Positions 8,610 through 17,908 of a DNA stretch of 64,000 bases are shown one piece after another (positions within the stretch are counted from its first letter, which is position 1; every line of letters starts with the position of its first letter). The stretch is from assembly GCA_002707025.1 (NCBI GenBank), contig PALG01000020.1:62001-126000 (forward strand), written 5' to 3'. The translations under genes were made by a program, and so were the position numbers. The notes under the pieces were generated by a model. The model was not told where the DNA came from. It did no database searches and saw only the letters and a list, made by a program, of their open reading frames with translations. The DNA is from Flavobacteriaceae bacterium (GTDB taxonomy: Bacteria; Bacteroidota; Bacteroidia; Flavobacteriales; Flavobacteriaceae).

Positions 8610-10013
8610 ATGAGCACCTACGACGTAGCCATAATAGGATCGGGACCTGGAGGATATGTAGCAGCCATTCGCTGTGCCCAACTAGGGATGAAAACCGCCA
8701 TTATAGAAAAATACAACACTCTTGGAGGAACTTGCCTTAATGTGGGGTGTATTCCAAGCAAAGCTTTGCTGGATTCTTCTCACCACTATGAAGATGCCAT
8801 CAAGCATTTTGAGGAACACGGAATTGAAATCCCCGGAGAGGTAAAGATCAATTTCAAGAAAATGATCGATCGGAAGGCTTCCGTAGTGGAGCAAACCACC
8901 AAAGGAATCAATTTCTTGATGGATAAGAACAAAATTGAAGTCTTTACCGGGGTGGGTTCTTTTAAGGATGCTACGCATATTGAGATTGCTTCGGAAGGGA
9001 AAACCGAAACCATTGAAGCTAAGAATACCATCATAGCGACGGGAAGTAAGCCTTCCACGCTTCCTTTTATCAAATTGGATAAAGAGCGGGTGATTACTTC
9101 TACCGAAGCTTTAAGCCTTTCTGAAATCCCGAAACACCTAATCGTAATTGGTGGGGGAGTGATTGGATTGGAGCTAGGGCAAGTATATCGCCGATTGGGT
9201 GCTGAGGTTTCCGTAGTGGAATACATGGACCGAATCATACCCACCATGGATGGAGCGCAAAGCAAGGAGTTGATGAAGGTGATGAAAAAACAAGGGGTCA
9301 AGTTTTATGTATCGCATAAAGTTTCTGCCGTAAAAAGGGATGGAAAAACCGTGACGGTAACCGCGACCAATAAAAAAGACGAGGAAGTGACTTTTGAAGG
9401 GGATTATTGTCTGGTTTCCGTAGGACGGAAACCTTACACCGAGGGGTTGAATTTGGATAAAGCCGGTGTAAAGGCGAATGAACGCGGCCAGGTTGAGGTG
9501 AATGACCACTTGCAAACCAATGTGTCCAATATTTATGCTATTGGGGATGTAATTCGCGGTGCGATGTTGGCTCACAAAGCGGAAGAAGAAGGGGTCTTGG
9601 TAGCTGAAATATTAGCGGGGCAAAAGCCGCATATCGATTATAATTTAATTCCAGGAGTAGTGTATACTTGGCCTGAAGTGGCTTCGGTAGGAAAAACCGA
9701 AGAGCAGCTGAAGGAGGATGGAGTAAAATATAATAGCGGACAGTTTCCGATGCGTGCCTTAGGAAGAAGCCGTGCTAGCGGGGATACCGACGGATTTGTA
9801 AAAATATTGAGCGATGCCAATACCGATGAGGTACTGGGTGTGCACATGGTGGGAGCCCGTGTGGCCGACTTGATCTCTGAAGCGGTGACCGCCATGGAAT
9901 TCCGTGCAAGCGCTGAAGATATCGCCCGTATGAGCCATGCGCATCCAACCTATGCAGAAGCCGTGAAAGAAGCAGCTTTGGATGCTACCGATAAAAGGGC
10001 GTTGCATTTTTAA
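8610..10013 (+). CDS. lpdA: Dihydrolipoyl dehydrogenase
   Basis: FAD-dependent E3 component shared by 2-oxoacid dehydrogenase complexes and the glycine cleavage system; reoxidises dihydrolipoamide with NAD+. The start is ATG 8610 (467 residues), giving the canonical MSTYDVAIIGSGPGG; an in-frame start at 8508 would add 34 residues with no homologous character and lies upstream of the promoter. The redox-active pair is in GGTCLNVGCIPSK (about residues 40-52), the NAD-binding GGGVIGLELG follows near 180, and the C-terminal active-site His-Glu pair is in HAHPTYAEAV. No other subunit gene is adjacent. Confidence 0.96.
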   Translation: MSTYDVAIIGSGPGGYVAAIRCAQLGMKTAIIEKYNTLGGTCLNVGCIPSKALLDSSHHYEDAIKHFEEHGIEIPGEVKINFKKMIDRKASVVEQTTKGINFLMDKNKIEVFTGVGSFKDATHIEIASEGKTETIEAKNTIIATGSKPSTLPFIKLDKERVITSTEALSLSEIPKHLIVIGGGVIGLELGQVYRRLGAEVSVVEYMDRIIPTMDGAQSKELMKVMKKQGVKFYVSHKVSAVKRDGKTVTVTATNKKDEEVTFEGDYCLVSVGRKPYTEGLNLDKAGVKANERGQVEVNDHLQTNVSNIYAIGDVIRGAMLAHKAEEEGVLVAEILAGQKPHIDYNLIPGVVYTWPEVASVGKTEEQLKEDGVKYNSGQFPMRALGRSRASGDTDGFVKILSDANTDEVLGVHMVGARVADLISEAVTAMEFRASAEDIARMSHAHPTYAEAVKEAALDATDKRALHF

Positions 10014-10032
10014 GGGAAATATATATTTATAC

Positions 10033-10063
10033 AAAAAGCCGTTCTTTCAAGAACGGCTTTTTT
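10033..10063. terminator. Bidirectional terminator after lpdA
   Basis: Stem AAGCCGTTCTT / AAGAACGGCTT around a two-base loop (10036-10058), with an A-run before and a T-run after. It also serves the convergent surface-protein gene ending at 10103. Confidence 0.88.
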
Positions 10064-10102
10064 AATTCAAACCTAAAACTCCACTTCAATAGTGGTTTAT
10101 TT

Positions 10103-11278
10103 TTATTCGACAACATTCACCTTCCAGGTTTTACTTGTCGGATTTACAGCGAGGTTTTGAGAGTTTAATAAGCGAATGGTTACTGTATTGGTAGCACTTA
10201 CATAGCAATTCCACATAATTCCAGACTCAATCGATGTGTTTGGACCACAATTGCAAGAGCTTCCTACGGTAGCCCCGGGCACTGTAACCGTAAGTTCTGA
10301 AGAACTATTGTTTGGAATACTAGGGAAATCTAGTGTCACGGTACTACTGAACCCCTTTAAAAGAACTTTTCGGGTGCTCCCTGCGGTAAAATAAAATTGA
10401 GTACCATCATATTCCATGGTTCCTGCTTCGGGAGTGCTTAACAATGGACCTGCTGTAAATTTAAGGGGGGCTGAGTTGGCAGTTGCGCTACCGGCTCTTA
10501 AATGTAAGGTAGCTGTAGGGTTTGCTTCGCTAAATCCTACATTTCCATTTTGTCTTACAATAATGCGCTCTCTTTGTGCAGTACTACCTGTGGGGGTTGT
10601 GGAAATTACAAACCTAGAGGGTGTGCTTCCCACGGCAGGGGTTCCGTCCATATAAAAACGGAAACCACCTACTTCCCTGATACCTGCTCCATCGTGGGTT
10701 TTCACCACTAGGGAGCCTACTTCTTGATTGGTGGCCAAAGCTGTAGGGGCGTCAATGGTTCCACCGGTATTGTATAGGATATAGTTAGGGGGGTTGGTGT
10801 TGGCACTGGTAATTTGAAAGTCGTTGTCTCCGGGACCTCTAAATTCAAATCGCTCTACGGGGTCGTCCGTACCAAAACCTATTCTACCGTCATCGGTAAT
10901 AATCATATCGGTTCCTGCCAATTTGGATCTTGTAGCGTAAATATAATTATCGCCGCTACCGTTAACACCTGGTTTCCATTCTTCGGCACCAAGGTTCATC
11001 CACCTGGATAAGGAATTGTCCCAATAATAAAATCCTTTATCACTTACGCCAATAGCGTTAGAAAGAAAGATGAGCATTCCATCTTGGTTGGCTCCTGGGT
11101 TAGTGGAAGGAAATGCGGTAACTCTTGGTATTAAAATACCATCGGTGCTTGCAGGCGAAGCACTGTTGGAGGCTTGCACGTCTAATGTACTGCTAGGGTC
11201 GGTGGTGTTAATACCTACTTGGGTAAAAGCGGGGGCAGATAGTAACATTGCTAGAATAGCATAGTAAAAACTTCTCAT
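10103..11278 (-). CDS. Secreted structural protein sharing the VGINTT module
   Basis: 391 residues with a clear signal peptide (MRSFYYAILAMLLSAPAFTQ). The mature protein starts VGINTTDPSSTLDV, matching the start of the mature protein from 4519-6003. The middle holds the pattern GRIGFGTDDPVERFEF and NGNVGFSEANPTATLHL, short repeats also seen in tail-fibre-like and cell-surface proteins of Bacteroidetes. The C-terminal 80 residues form a probable beta domain with a Cys pair (SSCNCG). No lipobox, membrane anchor or type IX domain was seen. It is the second member of a small family in this window; function unknown. Confidence 0.7.
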   Translation of the reverse strand: MRSFYYAILAMLLSAPAFTQVGINTTDPSSTLDVQASNSASPASTDGILIPRVTAFPSTNPGANQDGMLIFLSNAIGVSDKGFYYWDNSLSRWMNLGAEEWKPGVNGSGDNYIYATRSKLAGTDMIITDDGRIGFGTDDPVERFEFRGPGDNDFQITSANTNPPNYILYNTGGTIDAPTALATNQEVGSLVVKTHDGAGIREVGGFRFYMDGTPAVGSTPSRFVISTTPTGSTAQRERIIVRQNGNVGFSEANPTATLHLRAGSATANSAPLKFTAGPLLSTPEAGTMEYDGTQFYFTAGSTRKVLLKGFSSTVTLDFPSIPNNSSSELTVTVPGATVGSSCNCGPNTSIESGIMWNCYVSATNTVTIRLLNSQNLAVNPTSKTWKVNVVE

Positions 11279-11458
11279 GGTTATTTCAAATTTGGGTGAC
11301 GCAATATTAAATAATTCCTACAATTAAGTAATTGAAAATCAAAACTATTAGATGTAATCACATAAATAATCGTTGAAAAGCATAAATTATGTAGGAAATA
11401 ACTTATTTGTAAAAAATATGTAAGAAAAAATCGGTTTTAGCATTGCATATATTTAAAA

Positions 11459-11466
11459 TATCTTTG
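11459..11466 (+). promoter_or_regulatory. -7 promoter element of the pabB-like operon
   Basis: TATCTTTG matches TAnnTTTG exactly, 12 bases before the ATG at 11479. A T-run (11435-11438) lies 20 bases upstream in place of a perfect -33 box. The 5' leader would be only a few bases. Confidence 0.5.
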
Positions 11467-11478
11467 TGAAATCAAGTT

Positions 11479-12774
11479 ATGCGAGAAGAAAAAGTTTTTC
11501 ATGTTCCTTTAACCCAAAGTCTTAAAAAAAAGATCTTGGCTTGGGCGCAACAGTTTTCTGAAGTAATCTGGATGGACTCCAATGAATATCCACAGCAGTA
11601 CCATTCTTACGAGGCTATTTTAGCCGTAGACGCATTTACGGCCATTAAAACGGATGCTTTTCGGGCTTTCGAAAAGCTTCAGGAGTACCAAATGGTTACC
11701 CAGGATTGGCTTTTTGGGTATTTGTCTTACGACTTAAAAAATGATGTAGAACAACTTTCTTCCCACAATTACGACGGGCTCTTTTTTCCGGAACTGTATT
11801 TCTTTCAGCCAAAAAAAATATTTCTTTTTTCAGAAAACACAGTGACGCTGTCCTATTTACGCATGGTGGAAGACGAAATGGAAACCGATTGGAAGGCCAT
11901 ACAGGGCTTTCCGCAGGAATCGTTCGCTACGGGTTCCTCCGAAACCCCAGTGAAAATTCATTTACGAACCAGTAAAGACAGTTATTTCGAAAAAGTACGC
12001 ACCTTACTTTCGCATATTGAAAGGGGGGATATTTATGAAGCCAATTTTTGTCAGGAGTTTTATGCAGAAGAAGTTTCTTTAAACCCATTGCCCACTTTTT
12101 GGCACTTAAACCAAATTTCAAAACCTCCGTTTGCTACTTTTTTAAAGCTTCAGGAGCATTATGCCTTTTCGGCCTCTCCAGAGCGGTATATCAAACGGGT
12201 AGGAGCGAAGGTGATTTCACAACCTATTAAAGGAACGGCCAAGCGTTTGCCAAGTCCTTCCGAAGATCGGAAGGCGGCGTTGCAACTTCAGCAAGACCCA
12301 AAAGAGCGCAGTGAAAATATAATGATTACCGATTTGGTTCGAAATGATCTTTCCCGATTTGCTGAAAAAGGTTCGGTTTTGGTAGAAGAACTCTGCGAGG
12401 TGTACTCTTTTGAGCAAGTTCATCAACTTATCTCTACTATTTCCTGTAGGGTTTCCCCTCAATTACCTTCCGTAGAAATCCTTAAAAACACCTTTCCTAT
12501 GGGAAGTATGACCGGAGCCCCTAAAATCTCGGCCATGAAAATCATTGAAGCATTGGAGGATGCCAAGCGCGGATTGTATAGTGGGGCCATAGGCTATTTT
12601 GATCCGCATGGGGATTTCGATTTTAACGTGATGATTCGCAGTATTTTTTACAATGCAGAGCGCCGTTACGCAAGCTATTCGGTAGGGGGAGCCATAACCG
12701 CGAATTCAATTCCCGACAAAGAATATGAAGAGTGTTTATTAAAAGCCAAAGCGATGCGGGAGGCCCTTGAATGA
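11479..12774 (+). CDS. pabB: Aminodeoxychorismate synthase component I-like (PabB/TrpE family)
   Basis: Chorismate-utilising enzyme of 431 residues, expected to make 4-amino-4-deoxychorismate for folate synthesis. The key residue Lys251 in QPIKGTAKR distinguishes PabB (PIKGT) from anthranilate synthase (PIAGT). Other family motifs are GDIYEANFCQE, DLVRNDLSR and GSMTGAPKISAM, followed by SGAIGYFD and SVGGAITANS. No glutamine amidotransferase partner is beside it. It heads a rightward operon ending with dsbD; in many flavobacteria this gene sits directly before tilS, and here satD and DUF3307 genes lie between. Confidence 0.85.
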   Translation: MREEKVFHVPLTQSLKKKILAWAQQFSEVIWMDSNEYPQQYHSYEAILAVDAFTAIKTDAFRAFEKLQEYQMVTQDWLFGYLSYDLKNDVEQLSSHNYDGLFFPELYFFQPKKIFLFSENTVTLSYLRMVEDEMETDWKAIQGFPQESFATGSSETPVKIHLRTSKDSYFEKVRTLLSHIERGDIYEANFCQEFYAEEVSLNPLPTFWHLNQISKPPFATFLKLQEHYAFSASPERYIKRVGAKVISQPIKGTAKRLPSPSEDRKAALQLQQDPKERSENIMITDLVRNDLSRFAEKGSVLVEELCEVYSFEQVHQLISTISCRVSPQLPSVEILKNTFPMGSMTGAPKISAMKIIEALEDAKRGLYSGAIGYFDPHGDFDFNVMIRSIFYNAERRYASYSVGGAITANSIPDKEYEECLLKAKAMREALE

Positions 12775-12861
12775 TAGTATCAGTTTTTAAACTCATAAAA
12801 TTATTTTATTAGCTTATTAACTAATAAATAATAAATATTAGTTTTTTTACTTATAAATAGG

Positions 12862-12869
12862 TATATTTG
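12862..12869 (+). promoter_or_regulatory. -7 promoter element of satD
   Basis: TATATTTG matches TAnnTTTG exactly and ends nine bases before the ATG at 12879, predicting an almost leaderless transcript. The -33 region is only a T-run. The 104 bases between pabB and satD are strongly AT-rich. Confidence 0.5.
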
Positions 12870-12878
12870 CGTTAAATA

Positions 12879-13577
12879 ATGTCCGTAATGAAGTATATCG
12901 TCATCTCGGGAGATGTAATTTCTTCTACTAGTTTGCAAAGCTTGCACAAGGAAGCCTTGGAAACACATCTGTTGAATTTATTAAAGGACCTGAAAAAAGA
13001 GTTTCAGGTTTTTGGACGTGTCATTAAGGGTGATTACATAGAATGCGTGGTGCCTCAAGCCAAAGAAGGTCTGCGAGTCGCATTAGCGATAAAAAGCTAT
13101 GTAAAGTCGATTCCCGTGGAAATTGAAGCGTATACAAAAGATAAAAACCGAGCCAAACAGTTTAAGGTACACGGCATTCGTTTGGCTATGGGGTATGGCG
13201 CTTTGGAACGTTACCAACCAGAAGAGGGAATTATCGATGGGGAAGCCATTTATTTTTCTGGAAGGGAGATAAGTAGTGTATCGCCTACCTATAATAAGGA
13301 ACGTATTGTCATTAAAAACACCTTGTTTTTTGCCTCCAATAACCCAGACTATAATCAAAGATTTCTACCTTTATTATCTTTGTTGGATGTATTGTTAAGC
13401 AAAGCTACCGCAAGACAGTGTGAAGTGCTTTATCACAAACTCCTGTATAGGGAAGAGGAGGAAATCTCCCAATTACTTGGTATTGGGCAGTCTGCAGTCA
13501 ACCAACATTCCACTAGCGTGGGTTGGAATGCCATTGAAGAAGCGGTAAACTATTTTAATAAAGTTGTAGCACAATAA
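12879..13577 (+). CDS. SatD family protein
   Basis: 232-residue soluble protein. The N-terminus YIVISGDVISS and the later IKGDYIECVV resemble the SatD family, whose first members were named from a streptococcal acid-tolerance locus; the biochemical function is unknown. The C-terminal 60 residues look like a helix-turn-helix (EEEISQLLGIGQSAVNQH), suggesting a nucleotide-cyclase-like or sensory N-terminal domain joined to DNA binding (inference). An alternative start at ATG 12888 (MKYIVISGD) is possible given the close promoter. It is followed four bases later by a DUF3307 membrane gene, the usual partner. Confidence 0.75.
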   Translation: MSVMKYIVISGDVISSTSLQSLHKEALETHLLNLLKDLKKEFQVFGRVIKGDYIECVVPQAKEGLRVALAIKSYVKSIPVEIEAYTKDKNRAKQFKVHGIRLAMGYGALERYQPEEGIIDGEAIYFSGREISSVSPTYNKERIVIKNTLFFASNNPDYNQRFLPLLSLLDVLLSKATARQCEVLYHKLLYREEEEISQLLGIGQSAVNQHSTSVGWNAIEEAVNYFNKVVAQ

Positions 13578-13581
13578 GGAT

Positions 13582-14286
13582 ATGGAGGTACAGTGGTTTT
13601 TATTGCTTCAGTTTTTGGCACATATCATAGCCGATTATTTTTTTCAGACCGATGCCCTGGCAGAAGACAAAAACAATCTGGGTTTTAAAAGCAAGTTTTT
13701 GGTATGGCATATTTTGATGGTTTTTGTTTTTTCTTGGTTGCTGTCACTTCAAATTGAATTTTTTATAGGGTCCGGAATCATTGCTATTTTTCATTACCTC
13801 ATTGATGGTTTTAAGCCCAAACTCAATCGCCATAAAACCTTAGGCAAATATGCTTTTTTTATAGATCAGTTGATGCACTTGTTGGTACTTACGGCGGTAA
13901 CTTTATGGTTTGATGCTTACTATGGGTGGGATCCACTTTGGGAAATCCCCGTTTCTTTTAAAACCGGAGTCACTGTGGTGGCGTTTCTATTAACTTTAAA
14001 ACCAACTAATATTTTTATTAAACAGGTATTCTGTGCTGCCGAAGTACAAATGATAAGTGATAACGAATTACCGAATGCTGGAAAACTGATTGGGATTTTG
14101 GAACGCATCCTTACCCTTACTTTTATCATTATTGGCCAGTTTCAGGCAGTCGGGTTTCTCATCGCCGCAAAATCGGTGTTACGTTATAAAGATACCGAAA
14201 CCTTAAAGACCGAGTATGTACTTATAGGGACCATGCTTAGCTTTGGAGTAGCCGTATTGTTGGGCATTTTTATCAATTCACTATAA
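13582..14286 (+). CDS. DUF3307 domain membrane protein
   Basis: 234 residues with about six hydrophobic helices. The N-terminal HIIADYFFQTD and later HYLIDGFKPK are the hallmarks of DUF3307, a family of unknown function that is commonly linked to SatD. The gene begins four bases after satD and abuts tilS with no gap (stop at 14286, start at 14287), so the three are co-transcribed. The conserved Asp/His pairs in the membrane could bind metal, but this is speculation. Confidence 0.78.
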   Translation: MEVQWFLLLQFLAHIIADYFFQTDALAEDKNNLGFKSKFLVWHILMVFVFSWLLSLQIEFFIGSGIIAIFHYLIDGFKPKLNRHKTLGKYAFFIDQLMHLLVLTAVTLWFDAYYGWDPLWEIPVSFKTGVTVVAFLLTLKPTNIFIKQVFCAAEVQMISDNELPNAGKLIGILERILTLTFIIIGQFQAVGFLIAAKSVLRYKDTETLKTEYVLIGTMLSFGVAVLLGIFINSL

Positions 14287-15597
14287 ATGCGAACAGATTT
14301 TCAAAAACACTTGGAGGAAAACCTTTCCTTTTTAAAAGGAAGTAAGCTTTTGGTAGCTTGTAGCGGCGGATTGGATAGTGTGGTTTTGGGTTTTTTACTG
14401 AAGGAATTGAATATGGAAATTGGTTTGGCGCATGCTAACTTTTCGCTCCGCGGAAAGGAAAGCGATGGGGACGAAGCCTTTGTAATCAATTTGTCTGAAA
14501 AATGGGAGGTACCCGTTTTCACCGAAACTTTTGAAACCAAAGTCTACGCCGTTGAACAGAAATTATCCATCCAAATGGCTGCCCGGGAATTGCGTTACCG
14601 CTGGTTTGAGGAAATACGGAAGGATTTTCATTACGATTATGTGGTAACGGCCCATCATGCCGATGATTCGCTGGAAACGTTTTTGATCAACCTTTCCCGT
14701 GGAACCGGATTAAAAGGACTTATGGGAATCCCTGAAGTGAATGGCAATACCATACGTCCTTTACTACCTTTTAAACGAACCCAAATTGAAGCTTTTGCAA
14801 AAGAACAACAGTTGTATTGGCGGGAGGATAGCAGTAACCAAAATACCGATTATTTACGAAACCAGATTCGCCATGAAGTGGTGCCTAAGTTAAAAGGGAT
14901 AAGTACTTCCTGGAATACAAGCTTTCAGAAAACACAGAAATTCCTACAACAGTCTCAGTTTCTTGTAGAAGACTATATGACCTTGATTGCTCGTTTGCTA
15001 ATACAGGAAACGGATCAGGGTATTGAAATTTCCATTCCAAAGCTTCAGGAAATGCCCCATAAGGATGCCCTATTGTATGAATTACTCCATCCTTTCGGTT
15101 TTACCGCTTGGCTCGATATTTCTGGCCTACTTTCCGCACAAAGCGGCAAACAGATTGTCTCGAAAAGCCACCGACTGCTAAAAGACCGTGAGGTACTTTT
15201 ACTCACGGAAATCCCTTCCGAAGCAAAAAAAAGTAAGACCATAATTGAAAAAAATGTCACCCAAATAATAACTCCCCTTAGGATGTCTTTTATTCCTACT
15301 GAAAAAGTGGGGTATATTGATATGAATACGATTTACGTAGATGCGGACCAACTTGTATTTCCACTTTTGTTAAGAACTTGGAAAAAAGGGGATGTTTTTC
15401 AGCCTTTTGGGATGAAAGGAAAAAAGAAATTAAGCAAGTTTTTTAAAGATGAAAAGTTATCTTTGGCTTCCAAAGAACATATTTGGCTATTGGAAAGTAA
15501 TGGTCAAATAGTTTGGGTAATCGGTCTTAGGGCAGACGACCGTTTTAAAGTAACCCAAGACACCCAGAAAATTTTAAAAATTTCAGTTTCAGATTGA
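14287..15597 (+). CDS. tilS: tRNA(Ile)-lysidine synthetase
   Basis: Modifies C34 of the CAU-anticodon isoleucine tRNA to lysidine so that it reads AUA; ATP- and lysine-dependent, essential in most bacteria. 436 residues. The PP-loop ATP site is ACSGGLDSVVLG near residue 25, with further N-type ATPase motifs HHADDSLETFLINLSRG and WREDSSNQNTDYLRNQIRH. The C-terminal TilS domain ends with RPWKKGDVFQPFGMKG-like sequence (here LRTWKKGDVFQPFGM). It follows DUF3307 directly and is followed two bases later by dsbD. Confidence 0.95.
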   Translation: MRTDFQKHLEENLSFLKGSKLLVACSGGLDSVVLGFLLKELNMEIGLAHANFSLRGKESDGDEAFVINLSEKWEVPVFTETFETKVYAVEQKLSIQMAARELRYRWFEEIRKDFHYDYVVTAHHADDSLETFLINLSRGTGLKGLMGIPEVNGNTIRPLLPFKRTQIEAFAKEQQLYWREDSSNQNTDYLRNQIRHEVVPKLKGISTSWNTSFQKTQKFLQQSQFLVEDYMTLIARLLIQETDQGIEISIPKLQEMPHKDALLYELLHPFGFTAWLDISGLLSAQSGKQIVSKSHRLLKDREVLLLTEIPSEAKKSKTIIEKNVTQIITPLRMSFIPTEKVGYIDMNTIYVDADQLVFPLLLRTWKKGDVFQPFGMKGKKKLSKFFKDEKLSLASKEHIWLLESNGQIVWVIGLRADDRFKVTQDTQKILKISVSD

Positions 15598-15598
15598 T

Positions 15599-17581
15599 AT
15601 GAAAAAAGTTTTTTTCCTACTCCTTACACTTTTTACCCTTAGCGTCTCTTCTTTCTCCCAAATTGTAGAACCCGTAAAATGGAGTTCGGAAGTGGAGAAA
15701 ACGGGAGAAGATACTTACAAACTCATCATGAATGCCACCATCGATGAGGGTTGGTACTTGTATACACAGGATATTCCAGAAGGCGGACCTATTCCTACCC
15801 TATTTACATTTGAAAATGAAAACAATGACTTTGAACTTATAGGGGATGTGGAAGAAAGTGCTTCCAAATCAAAATTCGATAAGATTTTTGAAATGGAGCT
15901 TTCCTATTTTTCGCATGAGGCCAGCTTTACACAGCAAATAAAAGTAACCAATCCTGCTCTTTCCGCTATTAGTGCTACAGTGGATTATCAAAGTTGTGAT
16001 GATGAAAAGTGTATTTTTGAAATGGCCGATTTCGAATTTGCCATCCCTGGCGCTACAACTGGCCCATCTACCGAAAAGCAAATTGAAAAAGTAACGAAGG
16101 AGGAAAAAACAAAAGAAGATGTATCTGAAATTAATTCCGCTACCGATAATAAAGGGCTTTGGGCCATCTTTTTTGTCGCATTTTTATCGGGTTTTGCAGC
16201 TTTATTAACGCCTTGTGTATTTCCTATGATTCCTTTGACGGTAAGCTTTTTTACCAAACAAAGTAAGAACCCCACAGTAGGAAAGCGAAATGCTATTCTA
16301 TATGGTGTTTTCATTATTGTTATTTACGTATTGTTGGGTTCTGTAATTACCGCTATTTTTGGAGCCGACTCCCTTAATGCGTTGTCTACCAACGTCTGGT
16401 TTAATATCATTTTCTTTTTACTATTGATTATTTTTGGTATTTCGTTTTTAGGGGCTTTCGAAATTACGCTGCCACAGTCTTGGGCCAATAAAGTAGACCG
16501 TCAAGCCGATAAAGGGGGCATTATAGGAATCTTTTTTATGGCATTGGCACTGGCCATTGTTTCTTTTTCCTGTACGGGCCCTATCGTTGGGACTTTGCTA
16601 GTGGAAGCCGCTTCTAAGGGCGGTTTAGCTCCAGTTATAGGAATGCTGGGTTTCTCGTTAGCCATAGCCTTACCTTTTGCCTTATTTGCCATGTTCCCAA
16701 GCTGGCTTAACTCTTTACCGAAAAGTGGCGGTTGGTTAAATACCGTTAAAGTGGTTTTAGGGTTTTTGGAAATTGCTTTTGCCTTTAAGTTTTTATCTCA
16801 AGCAGACCTCGTTATGCAGATGCATATCTTGGAGCGTGAGGTTTTTATCGCTATATGGATTGCTGTTTTTGGTGCTTTGGCGCTTTACCTTTTAGGAAAA
16901 ATAAAACTTCCACACGATGGTCCGTTGGATCATATCTCTGTGGGGAGACTCATGCTGGGATTAGTAACACTTTCGTTTGTAGTGTACCTTTTACCTGGAA
17001 TGTGGGGAGCACCCCTTAATTTAATCAGTGCATTTCCACCTCCCCAAGAATATAGTGAATCTCCCTATGGGGTGGGTTTCTCCAAAGTAGGAGGGGGTAG
17101 TGCTTCGGCCCATGAAGAACTTCCAGATGGGGGGCATTTGTTGGCGCCTCACGATATTTTGGCCTTCAATGACTACGAAAAGGGATTGGCTTATGCCAAG
17201 GAAGTGAATAAACCCGTGCTTATCGATTTTACAGGTTGGGCCTGTGTGAATTGCCGAAAAATGGAGCAGAATGTATGGCCTAAAGGCAATATCTTAAACC
17301 TCTTAAAAAATGAAGTAGTACTCATTTCGCTTTATGTTGACGACAAGCGAAAATTGCCCGAAGACGACCAATATGTAAGTGAGGCTACAGGGAAAAAGAT
17401 AAAAACCATTGGTAATAAATGGAGCGATCTTCAAATAAAACGCTACAAAGCCAATGCCCAGCCTTTCTATGTGTTGATGGATTTAAATGAGAAGAATTTA
17501 ATCGATCCCGCAGGTTATACGCCAGACCCTGAAGAATATTTAGAGTGGTTGGAATTAGGCATATCGAATTTTTCCAAATAG
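15599..17581 (+). CDS. dsbD: Thiol:disulfide interchange protein DsbD-like
   Basis: Transmembrane electron carrier passing reducing power from cytoplasmic thioredoxin to the periplasm. 660 residues: signal peptide (MKKVFFLLLTLFTLSVSSFSQ); an N-terminal periplasmic domain with the Cys pair SCDDEKC (about residues 25-150); a polytopic CcdA-like core of about eight helices with FAALLTPCVFPMIPLTVSFFTK and VSFSCTGPIVGT carrying the paired membrane cysteines; and a C-terminal thioredoxin domain with WACVNCRKME. All three redox modules are present. It is the last gene of the pabB-tilS operon, starting one base after tilS. Confidence 0.9.
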   Translation: MKKVFFLLLTLFTLSVSSFSQIVEPVKWSSEVEKTGEDTYKLIMNATIDEGWYLYTQDIPEGGPIPTLFTFENENNDFELIGDVEESASKSKFDKIFEMELSYFSHEASFTQQIKVTNPALSAISATVDYQSCDDEKCIFEMADFEFAIPGATTGPSTEKQIEKVTKEEKTKEDVSEINSATDNKGLWAIFFVAFLSGFAALLTPCVFPMIPLTVSFFTKQSKNPTVGKRNAILYGVFIIVIYVLLGSVITAIFGADSLNALSTNVWFNIIFFLLLIIFGISFLGAFEITLPQSWANKVDRQADKGGIIGIFFMALALAIVSFSCTGPIVGTLLVEAASKGGLAPVIGMLGFSLAIALPFALFAMFPSWLNSLPKSGGWLNTVKVVLGFLEIAFAFKFLSQADLVMQMHILEREVFIAIWIAVFGALALYLLGKIKLPHDGPLDHISVGRLMLGLVTLSFVVYLLPGMWGAPLNLISAFPPPQEYSESPYGVGFSKVGGGSASAHEELPDGGHLLAPHDILAFNDYEKGLAYAKEVNKPVLIDFTGWACVNCRKMEQNVWPKGNILNLLKNEVVLISLYVDDKRKLPEDDQYVSEATGKKIKTIGNKWSDLQIKRYKANAQPFYVLMDLNEKNLIDPAGYTPDPEEYLEWLELGISNFSK

Positions 17582-17610
17582 TACAAGCATAATAGCTTTC
17601 ATCCCAATAC

Positions 17611-17641
17611 AAAAAAGCGCCATAAGTTTTCTTATGGCGCT
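17611..17641 (-). terminator. Hairpin with its T-run on the minus strand
   Basis: Near-perfect stem AGCGCCATAAG (17616-17626) / TTATGGCGCT (17632-17641). The T-run follows only on the minus strand (six T from 17616 leftward), while the plus-strand flank is TAATAACAAA. It follows the rightward dsbD by about 35 bases, so its polarity is opposite to what that gene needs. Confidence 0.5.
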
Positions 17642-17850
17642 AATAACAAACCTAACTTAGTAAATTTTATTTGAGTAGTACAGTAAAGTTTTTTATCCCC
17701 ACAAAAAACTAAAACTTTTTTACTCATTCACTAATGCTCAAAATTAACTCGTACCCTTCAAAAAAACTATACGTAGTAACACGTAATTTTAACATATTTT
17801 TACAAAACTTTTCTTTTTAAGCAGATTCGTATTTTTCATCACACATATAG

Positions 17851-17858
17851 TAAATTTG
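17851..17858 (+). promoter_or_regulatory. -7 promoter element of the maltose/glycolysis block
   Basis: TAAATTTG matches TAnnTTTG exactly, 50 bases before the pgmB start. The -33 box is weak (TTCG at 17826, spacing 21). Confidence 0.45.
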
Positions 17859-17908
17859 CGAAAGCTTGATAAATTATAGAAGCTTATACAGAACAAAAAA
17901 CCAACCAA

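Larger units (their letters stand above)
17582..17908. other. Intergenic region between dsbD and the maltose block
   Basis: 327 bases without a gene. It holds a strong hairpin at 17616-17641 and a promoter element at 17851-17858, described separately. The rest is AT-rich and shows no reading frame or further repeat. Confidence 0.7.

Noticed and set aside
8786-9301. 171-codon leftward frame opposite lpdA
   Set aside because: Lies wholly antisense to a well-conserved enzyme gene, with no homology-like features.
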